A stretch of 28,356 nucleotides of DNA, taken from the NCBI GenBank assembly GCA_900764925.1, contig CAAFPW010000078.1, positions 1-28,356 of the forward strand, in the 5' to 3' direction. The position numbers were made by a program, and so were the translations under genes. The DNA is from Fusobacteriaceae bacterium. GTDB taxonomy: Bacteria > Fusobacteriota > Fusobacteriia > Fusobacteriales > Fusobacteriaceae. Within the stretch, counting starts at the first letter, position 1; each line of letters begins with the position of its first letter. The notes under the pieces are model-generated. The model was not told where the DNA came from. It saw only the letters and a list, made by a program, of their open reading frames with translations, and searched no databases. Of the stretch, positions 17,150 through 24,352 are shown one piece after another.

Positions 17150-18005
17150 TTTATTTAAAATAGTAATTCTTTGTATCACAGTAATATTTTTCACAAGTTG
17201 TAGTTTTTTACAAAAAAAAGAGGAAAATATAGCAACTCCAGAGGAGGTATATACAGCTATATTTTTAGATGATTCATATAGTTTAAACAAATATCTATCA
17301 GAAGGGTTCCCTATTGAGTATAGGGACTCTTCTGATAAAACTTTACTTATGACAGTTTTAGAAAATAACAGTTTAAAATCTTTAGATATTCTTCTGACTA
17401 GAAGTGTAGATACTGAGGCTAGAGATAGTAATGGTAGAACAGCAATCTTTTATATCAGAAGTTTAGAAGCATTAAAAAGTATGGTAGAGAATGGAGCCAA
17501 TTTAGATGTAGTTTCATCAAAAAATAAAACTTCACTTTTAACTTACTTTATTAAAGAGAAATCTGTATTACACACTCAATATCTAATTGAGAGTGGAGCT
17601 GATTTTAATTTGAAAGATAGTGAAGGATGGGATTCTGTCTTTTGGTCAGCTGTTGTTGGAGAGAAGGAAGTTATAAGAAAGTTAAAAGATGCAGGAGCAA
17701 ATTTTTTAGAGATAGATATGAAAGGAAATTATCCTATCTATTATGCCTATGATGAGAGTAGCATACTTGAACTGTTAGAAGTTTCAGGATACAATCTAAA
17801 ATTAAAAAATTTGCAAGGGGAGAATATATTAGGTGAAGTTTATTTAAGAGCAGTAGCTAATGGGTATACTGAGGTTATAACTAAATTATTAGATTTGGGA
17901 GTGAATCCAAGATACACCTCTTACGGGGAGTCAGCTATGTCTATAGCTAAGAAAATAAACAATCCTGATATGATAAAATTTTTAAATGATAACAATATAA
18001 AATAA
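17127..18005 (+). CDS. Ankyrin-repeat lipoprotein
   Basis: This 292-residue protein begins with a basic N-terminus, a hydrophobic stretch and the lipobox FTSC, with C25 as the expected lipidated residue. From about residue 65 to the end it consists of roughly six ankyrin-like repeats, such as SNGRTAIFYIRS, ENGANLDVVSSKNKTSLL, ESGADFNLKDSEGWDSVFW and DLGVNPRYTSYGESAMSIA. Such repeats mediate protein binding, so an envelope scaffold or inhibitor role is plausible, but no partner is known. The start at 17127 lies inside typA (23-base overlap) and uses GAGGGAGAGAG within the typA coding sequence as ribosome binding site; a second ATG at 17139 is possible. It is translationally coupled to typA. 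Confidence 0.85.
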   Translation: MKREMKSNLFKIVILCITVIFFTSCSFLQKKEENIATPEEVYTAIFLDDSYSLNKYLSEGFPIEYRDSSDKTLLMTVLENNSLKSLDILLTRSVDTEARDSNGRTAIFYIRSLEALKSMVENGANLDVVSSKNKTSLLTYFIKEKSVLHTQYLIESGADFNLKDSEGWDSVFWSAVVGEKEVIRKLKDAGANFLEIDMKGNYPIYYAYDESSILELLEVSGYNLKLKNLQGENILGEVYLRAVANGYTEVITKLLDLGVNPRYTSYGESAMSIAKKINNPDMIKFLNDNNIK

Positions 18006-18009
18006 GAGA

Positions 18010-18037
18010 TTTACAAAAAATAAAAAAAGAGTAGAAT
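18010..18037 (+). promoter_or_regulatory. Promoter of the two small membrane-protein genes
   Basis: TTTACA (18010-18015) and TAGAAT (18032-18037) are separated by 16 bases, about 40 bases upstream of the ATG at 18078. Confidence 0.5.
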
Positions 18038-18077
18038 ATAGGTATAAATTAGTATGGTATAAAAGGAGGGAGAGTTG

Positions 18078-18434
18078 ATGAAGATAAGAAGAGTCTATCT
18101 ATTATTGATATTTATTTTTTCAATATTGATGACAAATTTACATTATTCAGATTTAAAGCCCCCTCTAGTGGACAAAAATACAACTAATAATATATTGATT
18201 TTGGCTGATAATGTTGAAAGTGTTCATGAGAATTTGATAGCAGTTGATCTATCAGATCATGATCATTCATTTATAACAAGTGATAATTATAAAGATTTTA
18301 TTCCAATACTTGTAACAGTTGCACTAGTAATGGTTCAACTCTTAAAAGAGGAGATAAAAATCCCTAGGATATCTGTTACTAGAGGATTGTATGGAATAAT
18401 CTTTTGGGATAAAAAACGGATACTTCGAAATTAA
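18078..18434 (+). CDS. Small membrane protein of unknown function
   Basis: I do not recognise this 118-residue protein. It has an N-terminal hydrophobic segment (about 5-19) that could be a signal peptide or anchor, a hydrophilic middle with an acidic/histidine cluster (LSDHDHSF), a second hydrophobic segment (PILVTVALVMVQLL) and a basic C-terminus. The predicted layout puts the middle loop in the periplasm. I chose the ATG at 18078, seven bases after AAGGAGGG (18063-18070); the TTG just before it (18075) is too close. It has its own promoter and shares a short gap with the next small gene. The DHDH cluster could bind metal, but nothing else supports that. Confidence 0.6.
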   Translation: MKIRRVYLLLIFIFSILMTNLHYSDLKPPLVDKNTTNNILILADNVESVHENLIAVDLSDHDHSFITSDNYKDFIPILVTVALVMVQLLKEEIKIPRISVTRGLYGIIFWDKKRILRN

Positions 18435-18435
18435 A

Positions 18436-18477
18436 AATTCTCCATTCGGCATAATATTTTACTAAAAATGGAGGATT
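18436..18477 (+). promoter_or_regulatory. Hairpin that would sequester the next gene's ribosome binding site
   Basis: AATTCTCCATT (18436-18446) can pair over 11 bases, with one G-U pair, to AATGGAGGATT (18467-18477) around a 20-base loop. The right arm contains GGAGG (18470-18474), the Shine-Dalgarno for the ATG at 18483. Folding would hide the site. Translational control is inferred. Confidence 0.45.
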
Positions 18478-18482
18478 AAAGG

Positions 18483-18683
18483 ATGTTAACATTAGAAGAA
18501 AAATTAGAATTAGAGGAATTAGAAAGTTTAAATAAAAAGTTTACTGCTAGAGAGAATAGAGAGTTAGAGGATAAATATGAATATGATAATAGATTAGGAG
18601 CTATGGTTCTTTTAGTATCATACTGTGGAATAGGAGTATTTTTCCTATATAAGTTAGCAGAGCTATTACTTTCAAAAATTTAA
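18483..18683 (+). CDS. Small single-pass membrane protein of unknown function
   Basis: This 66-residue protein has a highly charged, helical N-terminal half (LEEKLELEELESLNKKF and ENRELEDKYEYD) and one hydrophobic segment (about 40-62, AMVLLVSYCGIGVFFLYKLA). It is probably an inner-membrane protein with a cytoplasmic coiled-coil-like head. I do not recognise the family. A good GGAGG site precedes the ATG, codon use matches the neighbours and a strong terminator follows, so it is very likely a real gene. It is probably co-transcribed with the gene at 18078. Confidence 0.65.
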   Translation: MLTLEEKLELEELESLNKKFTARENRELEDKYEYDNRLGAMVLLVSYCGIGVFFLYKLAELLLSKI

Positions 18684-18697
18684 TTAAATTTATAAAT

Positions 18698-18737
18698 AAA
18701 AGGAGAAAATTTTTATAACATAAAATTTTCTCCTTTT
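18698..18737. terminator. Bidirectional intrinsic terminator
   Basis: AAAAGGAGAAAATTTT (18698-18713) pairs perfectly over 16 bases with AAAATTTTCTCCTTTT (18722-18737) around an 8-base loop. The T-tract falls at the 3' edge on either strand. It separates the small membrane-protein gene from the convergent panF-like gene ending at 18743. Confidence 0.88.
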
Positions 18738-18742
18738 TATAT

Positions 18743-20191
18743 TTAAAGATTAAAGAATATATCTAAAGTTTCATCATCAGTAGGATCACCTAGATGTGAA
18801 CCAATAATAAATACAATTACACTTACAGCTAAGACAGGAACAATATTATGCATTCCTAAAATTGTAATTTTACAAACTGTAAGATAGATGAATGTGATAA
18901 ATCCAAATATCATAGAAGCAATAGCTCCAGTTGAATTTGCCTTTTTCCAAAATAATCCAAATACAATTGGACAGAAAAAAGTAGCCTCAAGTCCAGCAAA
19001 GGCAAAGAGATTTATCCAAACTAAAAGATTAGGTGGATTTAAAGATAGTAAGAAGACTATCATTCCAAATCCTAAAGATGTCATAAAGGATAATTTCTTA
19101 ATCTTTTCTACAGATGCATTTTTATTTACATAATGAAGGTAAAGATCTTTTACTATTGTAGCAGATGTCATAATAAGTAGTGAATCCACTGTGGACATAA
19201 TAGCAGCTAGAGGACCACCAATAAAGATTCCAGCTAAAATAGGATGAAGATTTTTAAGAGCAAGTATAGGGATAATTTTATCTCCAACTTCAACATTTGG
19301 CTCAATAGCAACTCCCATAACTCCCACAAGATGCATACCCAGCATAAGCAATCCTACAACTGAAGTTCCAATAATCATAGCCCTGTGAAGAGATCTACTA
19401 TCTTTAAATCCCATACATCTAACAGCAGTAGATGGATAACCTAAAAGTCCTATTCCAACTAAAACCCAGAAAGATAGAATAAAAGGTTTAGCAATATTAC
19501 CATTGGAACTAGGAGTTAACATTTCAGGATTTGTTTTAGCAATGGTAAGCATAATATTTTCCATTCCATTTCCCTTTTGTAAAACTACATAGAATAGTAC
19601 ACCAGTAGCTATGAGCATAACTATTCCTTGAATAGCATCAGTTATAGCTACAGCTCTAAATCCTCCAAAGGAAGTATAAGCAGTAACAACTCCTGAAAAG
19701 ATAATCAATCCTATTATATATGAGTGTCCTGTTACAGTTTCAAATAATCTAGCCCCTCCAACAAACTGAGCAACAATTGTTCCTATGAAGAAAATAAGCA
19801 TAGTGATAGAGGATAAAATAACTACAATATCACTTTTATATCTAGCTCTAAGTAGATCAATAATAGTGACTCCATTGATTTTTCTAGAGATTATAGCTAA
19901 TTTTTTTCCAATAACTCCTAGAGTAAAAAAAGCAGTAGGAACTTGTATACAAGCTAAAAGTACCCAACCCAATCCTAATTTATAGGCAATTCCAGGTCCA
20001 CCAATAAAGGAACTAGCACCAACATAGGAAGCGATAATTGTCATAGCTAATACAAAACCACCCATATGTCTACTACCAATAAAATACTCTTCAGTAAAAT
20101 TGACATCTTTACTATGTTTAATTTGATTTACTTTGTAAGCAATACCAAGCATCAGAAGAAGATAGATAACAATAGGAATCAACGTTAACAT
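18743..20191 (-). CDS. panF: Sodium/pantothenate symporter
   Basis: This 482-residue sodium:solute symporter (SSS family) has about 12-13 membrane segments and imports pantothenate, the coenzyme A precursor. Landmarks include FTEEYFIGSRHMGGFVLAMTI, SYVGASSFIGGPG near the first sodium-binding region, TSFGGFRAVAITDAIQG and LGYPSTAVRCMG. The length equals that of PanF. The gene for a YhdT-like small membrane protein lies directly upstream, overlapping by seven bases; the same pairing is known for panF in enterobacteria and supports the substrate call. Other SSS substrates (proline, for example) are less likely. Confidence 0.87.
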   Translation of the reverse strand: MLTLIPIVIYLLLMLGIAYKVNQIKHSKDVNFTEEYFIGSRHMGGFVLAMTIIASYVGASSFIGGPGIAYKLGLGWVLLACIQVPTAFFTLGVIGKKLAIISRKINGVTIIDLLRARYKSDIVVILSSITMLIFFIGTIVAQFVGGARLFETVTGHSYIIGLIIFSGVVTAYTSFGGFRAVAITDAIQGIVMLIATGVLFYVVLQKGNGMENIMLTIAKTNPEMLTPSSNGNIAKPFILSFWVLVGIGLLGYPSTAVRCMGFKDSRSLHRAMIIGTSVVGLLMLGMHLVGVMGVAIEPNVEVGDKIIPILALKNLHPILAGIFIGGPLAAIMSTVDSLLIMTSATIVKDLYLHYVNKNASVEKIKKLSFMTSLGFGMIVFLLSLNPPNLLVWINLFAFAGLEATFFCPIVFGLFWKKANSTGAIASMIFGFITFIYLTVCKITILGMHNIVPVLAVSVIVFIIGSHLGDPTDDETLDIFFNL

Positions 20192-20439
20192 TTTTTATCC
20201 TCCTCCAATGAAATATCTTTAAAGAAAAATTTTACAACTATAAAAACCAATATATTTATAACTACAAGTCCTAGAACACATGAATAGAAAAACCATTCAG
20301 GTAACCCAAGTATATATTTAAAATTTTCAACATCTTCACTATCTGTGTGTAGATAAGCAAAATAATACCACCAACAAAAATAGAAGATATAGAGTAGTAG
20401 TGTGACAACTACCTCTTTATTGATTTGATTTTTTTTCAT
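20185..20439 (-). CDS. yhdT: YhdT-family (DUF997) small membrane protein
   Basis: This 84-residue protein has two hydrophobic segments (about 10-30 and 48-73) and aromatic-rich features of the YhdT/DUF997 family, such as YFCWWYYFAY and LGLPEWFFYSC. Members sit beside panF-type symporters and may be accessory subunits, by analogy with small partners of other SSS transporters; this is unproven. It overlaps the symporter start by seven bases and follows the HAD gene after ten bases, so all three are one operon. Confidence 0.82.
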   Translation of the reverse strand: MKKNQINKEVVVTLLLYIFYFCWWYYFAYLHTDSEDVENFKYILGLPEWFFYSCVLGLVVINILVFIVVKFFFKDISLEEDKKC

Positions 20440-20449
20440 GGTAACCTCC

Positions 20450-21232
20450 CTATAGTTTGAAATAATGTTCTAAGTACTTAGCAACTCCATGCTCTGTATT
20501 AGTCAATGTCACTGTAGGGAATTGTTTTTTCAAAATATCTTGAGCATTCTCCATAATTACTGGGTGTCCAACAGTCTTTAACATATCTATATCATTTTCC
20601 CCATCACCAAAAGCCATAAAATCATCAGTAGTAAGATTAAATATTTTAGCAAGATTCTCTATTCCACTTCCTTTAGTACAATTTTTAGGAGCTATGTCCA
20701 TACAAGTAGGTTGAGATATCATTATTTCAGCTACATGAGAAAATTTCTCCTTTAAAATAGCAGCTATATTAGCAACTACTTCAGGATTTTCATCTTGAAC
20801 AATTATCTTATTAAGTTCAGGACAATCCTCCTCTTTTTCTAAGGCAACCTCTGTGAAAAGTGGTCTACTTGTAAAATTTTCAACCTCTTCATTTTTATTA
20901 TGATAAAAATACTCATTTAAAAAAGCACTGTAGAAAAGATTATTAGCTCTGATCTCTTTTAGGATAGCAATAGCTACATCTCTAGGAATTCTAGTTTCAA
21001 ATATACACTCTCCCATTGGATTGTAGATGTTAGCACCATTATTACAGATAAGATAAGGCTTTATTCCCAATTGCTTTAAAGTATTTTGTACTCCTTGTTG
21101 ACCTCTTCCAGTAGCAATGGCAAAATTAATACCACTATCTACTAATTTTTTTATAGTGTCAATAGTGTACTCACTAACTACATTGTGAGAATATAATAGG
21201 GTACCGTCTAAGTCTGATACTACAAATTTCAT
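20450..21232 (-). CDS. Cof-type HAD-family phosphatase
   Basis: This 260-residue hydrolase of the Cof/HAD-IIB subfamily probably removes phosphate from a sugar phosphate or cofactor. Motif I is SDLDGT with D7 (nucleophile) and D9; motif II is ATGR with T41; motif III is K187 (NCTKGSG); motif IV is GDGENDIDM with D210 and D214. The type IIB cap lies between residues 80 and 180. It has no signal peptide. GAGGTG (21241-21246 on the minus strand) precedes the start. As first gene of the operon with the yhdT-like and panF-like genes it might act on a pantothenate-related phosphate, but Cof proteins are promiscuous and this is only a suggestion. Confidence 0.88.
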   Translation of the reverse strand: MKFVVSDLDGTLLYSHNVVSEYTIDTIKKLVDSGINFAIATGRGQQGVQNTLKQLGIKPYLICNNGANIYNPMGECIFETRIPRDVAIAILKEIRANNLFYSAFLNEYFYHNKNEEVENFTSRPLFTEVALEKEEDCPELNKIIVQDENPEVVANIAAILKEKFSHVAEIMISQPTCMDIAPKNCTKGSGIENLAKIFNLTTDDFMAFGDGENDIDMLKTVGHPVIMENAQDILKKQFPTVTLTNTEHGVAKYLEHYFKL

Positions 21233-21344
21233 TTAAAAATCACCTCAATAATTAAATATACTATTATTTTACATGAAAATTCTAAATTAGGAAAGAGAAA
21301 ATATTGAAAGATTTTGTAAAATATAAATTACAAAAAATACGAGT

Positions 21345-21377
21345 TTGATTTATATGAAATATGAGCTATACTATAAT
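21345..21377 (+). promoter_or_regulatory. Promoter of the PRD regulator gene
   Basis: TTGATT (21345-21350) with TATACT (21367-21372) at 16-base spacing is one reading; TATAAT (21372-21377) with TTTATA (21349-21354) at 17 bases is another. Both end about 20-30 bases before the start codon. The remainder of the 165-base divergent gap (21233-21397) shows no gene, and I see no strong promoter in it for the minus-strand HAD gene. Confidence 0.5.
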
Positions 21378-21397
21378 ATATTAGGAGGTGGAAAACT

Positions 21398-23455
21398 TTG
21401 TTAAGTTCAAAAGGTAGCAATATTTTAAGAACTCTGTGCAAAAACAACGGAGAGGGAACAATAAAAGAGCTTGCTAAGGTACTTAAAATATCGGAGAGAA
21501 GTATAAGATATGAATTAGAAAAGATTGATAATTATTTAATAGATAGTGGATTGGAGCCATTGAGAAGAAAATTTGGTGGGAATATATTTTTTGAAAATTA
21601 CAAAGAGTATTTAGAAAATGAAGAGTCAAAGGAGCAGAATAGTAATTTAGATACATATGAGAGGAGAGAGTATCTGTCTTTTATATGTATCTTTGATGAG
21701 AAGATAAATTTGACAAAAGCAAGTGAAATTTTAGATGTAAGTAGAACTACAATAAGAAATGATATAAGGGATATAAGAGAGGAGTTATTAAATAATAACT
21801 TGGAATTAAAAATCTCTCAACAGGAGGGATTGATACTTTCTGGAGAAGAGACTGATATAAGAAAACAACAGTTGAAATTTTTAAAAAAATATTCAAATTT
21901 TATCTTTTATTCTAAGGCTGGACTGAAAACTAAGAAAGAATTAATAGTAGAAGAGTATATAAAACATATAGATATAAATATTATAAAGAACTTTATCAAT
22001 TATATTCAAAAACTATTAAATAAGATAATTTCAGATGAAGCTTATGGGATAATTGCAATCTATCTGATCATAGCTATTATAAGAATAAAGCAGGGAAAAA
22101 TTCTAGAAAAAATTGCAAATAAACAATTTTTAAAAGATACAGCTGAATACGATACAATTTTAAAAGCTAAGGGAATTTTGGAATCTTCATATGACATAGT
22201 TTTAGAGGAAAATGAGATACTACAAATTACAGATTACTTTTTAGGAAGCCATACTTATAATTTTGATAAATCTTATTACAGTAACTGGATTGAGATAGAT
22301 ATACTTGTAAAGAAGTTTATAGATAATTTTAATAAAAAAATAGATGTGGATATCTCTAAGGATAAACTTTTATTAGATGGTATTTTAAATCATATAAAAC
22401 CTACAATATATAGATTACAAAATAAGATAAAATTAGAAAACTCTATTTTTGTTGAAGTATTAAATAGTTATCCAAATATTTTTTATAACACTAAAAACTC
22501 TCTAAAGGATATTGAAAAATTTTTAGGATTAGAGTTTTCAAATGATGAGGTAGCTTTTTTAGCTATTTATTTTAAATCTGCTATAGATAGAAATAAATAC
22601 AAAAGAAAAAATTTAAAAAAGGTTTTGGTAGTTTGTGGTTATGGTTATGGAACTTCAAGCCTTTTAGTTCAACAATTAAAGGAAGTATATACTATCAATA
22701 TTGTAAAAACAATACCTAGACATCTTTTAGAGAAAACTTTACAAAAAGAGGAAGTTGATTTAATAATAAGTACTGTTGAGATAGAGAGTAGTTTTTCTAT
22801 TCCAGTGGTAAAGGTTAATTCAATTTTAACTCAAGAGGATATTAACAATTTAGATAAATACTCACTTTCAAAACAGAGAAAAAGATATGTATTATCAGAA
22901 CTTATGAAAATAATAGAAGAGAATTGTAAAATAGAAAACAAAGATGAATTGATAAAGGGATTAAATATTTATTTTGAACAAAGATTGATAAATGATATTG
23001 AAGAAAACGAGTATAAGCTTTCAGATTTTTTAACAGAGGAAAGTATTTTGATCAATCAAGAGGTTGAAAATTGGGTAGATGCAGTTAAATTAGCAGGAGA
23101 AATTTTAGTAAAAAATGAAATTACAAAAGTTGAATATGTAGATGCAATGATAGGAAATATAAATAAATTTGGACCATATGTAGTTATAGGGGATAATATT
23201 GCTATTCCTCATGCTCAAAGAGATGAGTCTGTTTTAAAAACAGGAATGGGACTTGTAGTTTTGAAAAAACCTGTACTTTTCCCTGATAATAGGAAGGTTC
23301 AAATAATATTGGCTTTTTCATCTTGGGATAATAAAGAGCATCTAAATGCTTTGGCAGATTTAACTGAACTAATTACGAATTACAATTTAATCGAGAATCT
23401 TTCAAAGGTAAAAAGTGTTAAACAGGTTCTAAAATATATAAATTTTAAGAAATAG
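21398..23455 (+). CDS. PRD-containing transcriptional regulator with EIIB and EIIA domains (MtlR/LicR type)
   Basis: This 685-residue regulator controls sugar-PTS genes through phosphorylation. Two winged helix-turn-helix domains come first (about 18-45, IKELAKVLKISERSIRYEL; about 105-130, LTKASEILDVSRTTIRNDI). PRD1 (about 175-290) and PRD2 (about 295-400) follow, then a GatB-like EIIB domain with C413 (VVCGYGYGTSS) and an EIIA-2 domain (about 545-685) with H605 (AIPHAQRD). Only one of the four PRD histidines seems kept: H332 (ILNHIKP). The others read as Y222, Y280 and Y391 by my alignment. The start is TTG with AGGAGGT (21383-21389) upstream and no early ATG. It precedes the PTS operon and is its likely activator. 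Confidence 0.9.
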   Translation: MLSSKGSNILRTLCKNNGEGTIKELAKVLKISERSIRYELEKIDNYLIDSGLEPLRRKFGGNIFFENYKEYLENEESKEQNSNLDTYERREYLSFICIFDEKINLTKASEILDVSRTTIRNDIRDIREELLNNNLELKISQQEGLILSGEETDIRKQQLKFLKKYSNFIFYSKAGLKTKKELIVEEYIKHIDINIIKNFINYIQKLLNKIISDEAYGIIAIYLIIAIIRIKQGKILEKIANKQFLKDTAEYDTILKAKGILESSYDIVLEENEILQITDYFLGSHTYNFDKSYYSNWIEIDILVKKFIDNFNKKIDVDISKDKLLLDGILNHIKPTIYRLQNKIKLENSIFVEVLNSYPNIFYNTKNSLKDIEKFLGLEFSNDEVAFLAIYFKSAIDRNKYKRKNLKKVLVVCGYGYGTSSLLVQQLKEVYTINIVKTIPRHLLEKTLQKEEVDLIISTVEIESSFSIPVVKVNSILTQEDINNLDKYSLSKQRKRYVLSELMKIIEENCKIENKDELIKGLNIYFEQRLINDIEENEYKLSDFLTEESILINQEVENWVDAVKLAGEILVKNEITKVEYVDAMIGNINKFGPYVVIGDNIAIPHAQRDESVLKTGMGLVVLKKPVLFPDNRKVQIILAFSSWDNKEHLNALADLTELITNYNLIENLSKVKSVKQVLKYINFKK

Positions 23456-23472
23456 AAAAAACTGTCAAAAAA

Positions 23473-23531
23473 TGTAAAGTGTAAATTGAACAAAAAAGAC
23501 AATTGTAAAACGAAAAAATAAAATATAGAAT
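23473..23531 (+). promoter_or_regulatory. Promoter and possible operator of the PTS/transketolase operon
   Basis: TTGTAA (23503-23508) and TAGAAT (23526-23531) are 17 bases apart. The -35 box overlaps the palindrome ACAATTGT (23499-23506). TGTAAA occurs three times (23473-23478, 23480-23485 and 23504-23509), which could mark regulator sites just upstream of the promoter. The promoter is moderately supported; the operator is speculative because such words are common in AT-rich DNA. Confidence 0.45.
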
Positions 23532-23568
23532 AGTTAATGTGAAGAAATAGAAGAATGGGAGGAATAAT

Positions 23569-24000
23569 ATGGGGATAAAAAATATCTTAGACGGAAAGAT
23601 TCAAGTAATTGAAAAAGTTGAAACATGGGAAAAAGCTATTGAAATAGGAGCAACTCCTTTAGTAGAGGGTAAAAAAATAAAGTTTGGTTATATTGAAAGT
23701 ATGATAGAAAATATTAAAAATTTAGGACCATATGTAATTTTAATACCAGGAGTAGCTATGCCACACGCAAGACCTGATGAAAATGTATTGGAAAGTTCTC
23801 TATCTCTTTTAAAGATAAATGAAGGGGTTAAATTTTCGGAGGATACTGATAAAGTATATTTAATTTTCTGCTTAGCAGCAAAGGATAGCAGCTCTCATAT
23901 TGATATTATTGAAAAGTTAACAGAAGTTTTAGGTGACGATGAAAAAATAGAAAAACTAATAGCTTCAAAATCAATAGAAGAGTTAAAAAATAATTTATAA
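23569..24000 (+). CDS. PTS EIIA component, ascorbate (Ula/Sga) / mannitol-fructose superfamily
   Basis: This 143-residue cytoplasmic protein passes phosphate from HPr to the EIIB partner. The phospho-acceptor is H66 in GVAMPHARPDENVL, preceded by the family block MIENIKNLGPYVILIPG. It starts ATG with GGGAGGA (23557-23563) upstream. It resembles the C-terminal EIIA domain of the neighbouring regulator (both have a tryptophan-led helix, then GPYV and PHA), suggesting common descent. It is the first gene of the operon; EIIB and EIIC follow. The sugar is not predictable from this subunit. Confidence 0.9.
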   Translation: MGIKNILDGKIQVIEKVETWEKAIEIGATPLVEGKKIKFGYIESMIENIKNLGPYVILIPGVAMPHARPDENVLESSLSLLKINEGVKFSEDTDKVYLIFCLAAKDSSSHIDIIEKLTEVLGDDEKIEKLIASKSIEELKNNL

Positions 24001-24042
24001 AATAAAATTTTAAAATAAATAAAAATTAAGGAGGAATTGATT

Positions 24043-24318
24043 ATGAAAATAACAGCAGTATGTGGAACAGGATTAGGAAGTAGTTTTATGTTAGAGATGA
24101 ACGTAAAAAAAGTTTTAAAGGAGTTAGGAATTACAGCAGAAGTAACTCATACAGATTTAGCCTCTGTAATTGAAAGTGATTCAGACTTCTTTATTATGTC
24201 AAGAGATATAGCTGGAAGTGCTCACATCTCTAATAAAATAGTTTTATCAAACATTATAAACTTAGCTGAAATAAAAGAAGCTATGGTAAAAGCATTCCAA
24301 GAAAAGGGAATTTTATAA
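24043..24318 (+). CDS. PTS EIIB component, ascorbate (Ula/Sga) type
   Basis: This 91-residue EIIB carries the phospho-cysteine C7 in the P-loop-like motif AVCGTGLGSSFML, characteristic of the lactose/ascorbate EIIB fold. It transfers phosphate from EIIA to the incoming sugar bound by EIIC. I chose the ATG at 24043, seven bases after AAGGAGGA (24028-24035), rather than an in-frame TTG at 24037, which sits too close. The short gaps to EIIA and EIIC indicate one operon. Confidence 0.92.
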   Translation: MKITAVCGTGLGSSFMLEMNVKKVLKELGITAEVTHTDLASVIESDSDFFIMSRDIAGSAHISNKIVLSNIINLAEIKEAMVKAFQEKGIL

Positions 24319-24352
24319 TTAAAAAGTATAAAATATTAAGGAGGACAAGAGT

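Noticed and set aside
23473..23509. TGTAAA triplet repeats as a certain operator
   Set aside because: The words are short, unevenly spaced and likely by chance in AT-rich DNA; kept only as a possibility in the promoter entry.
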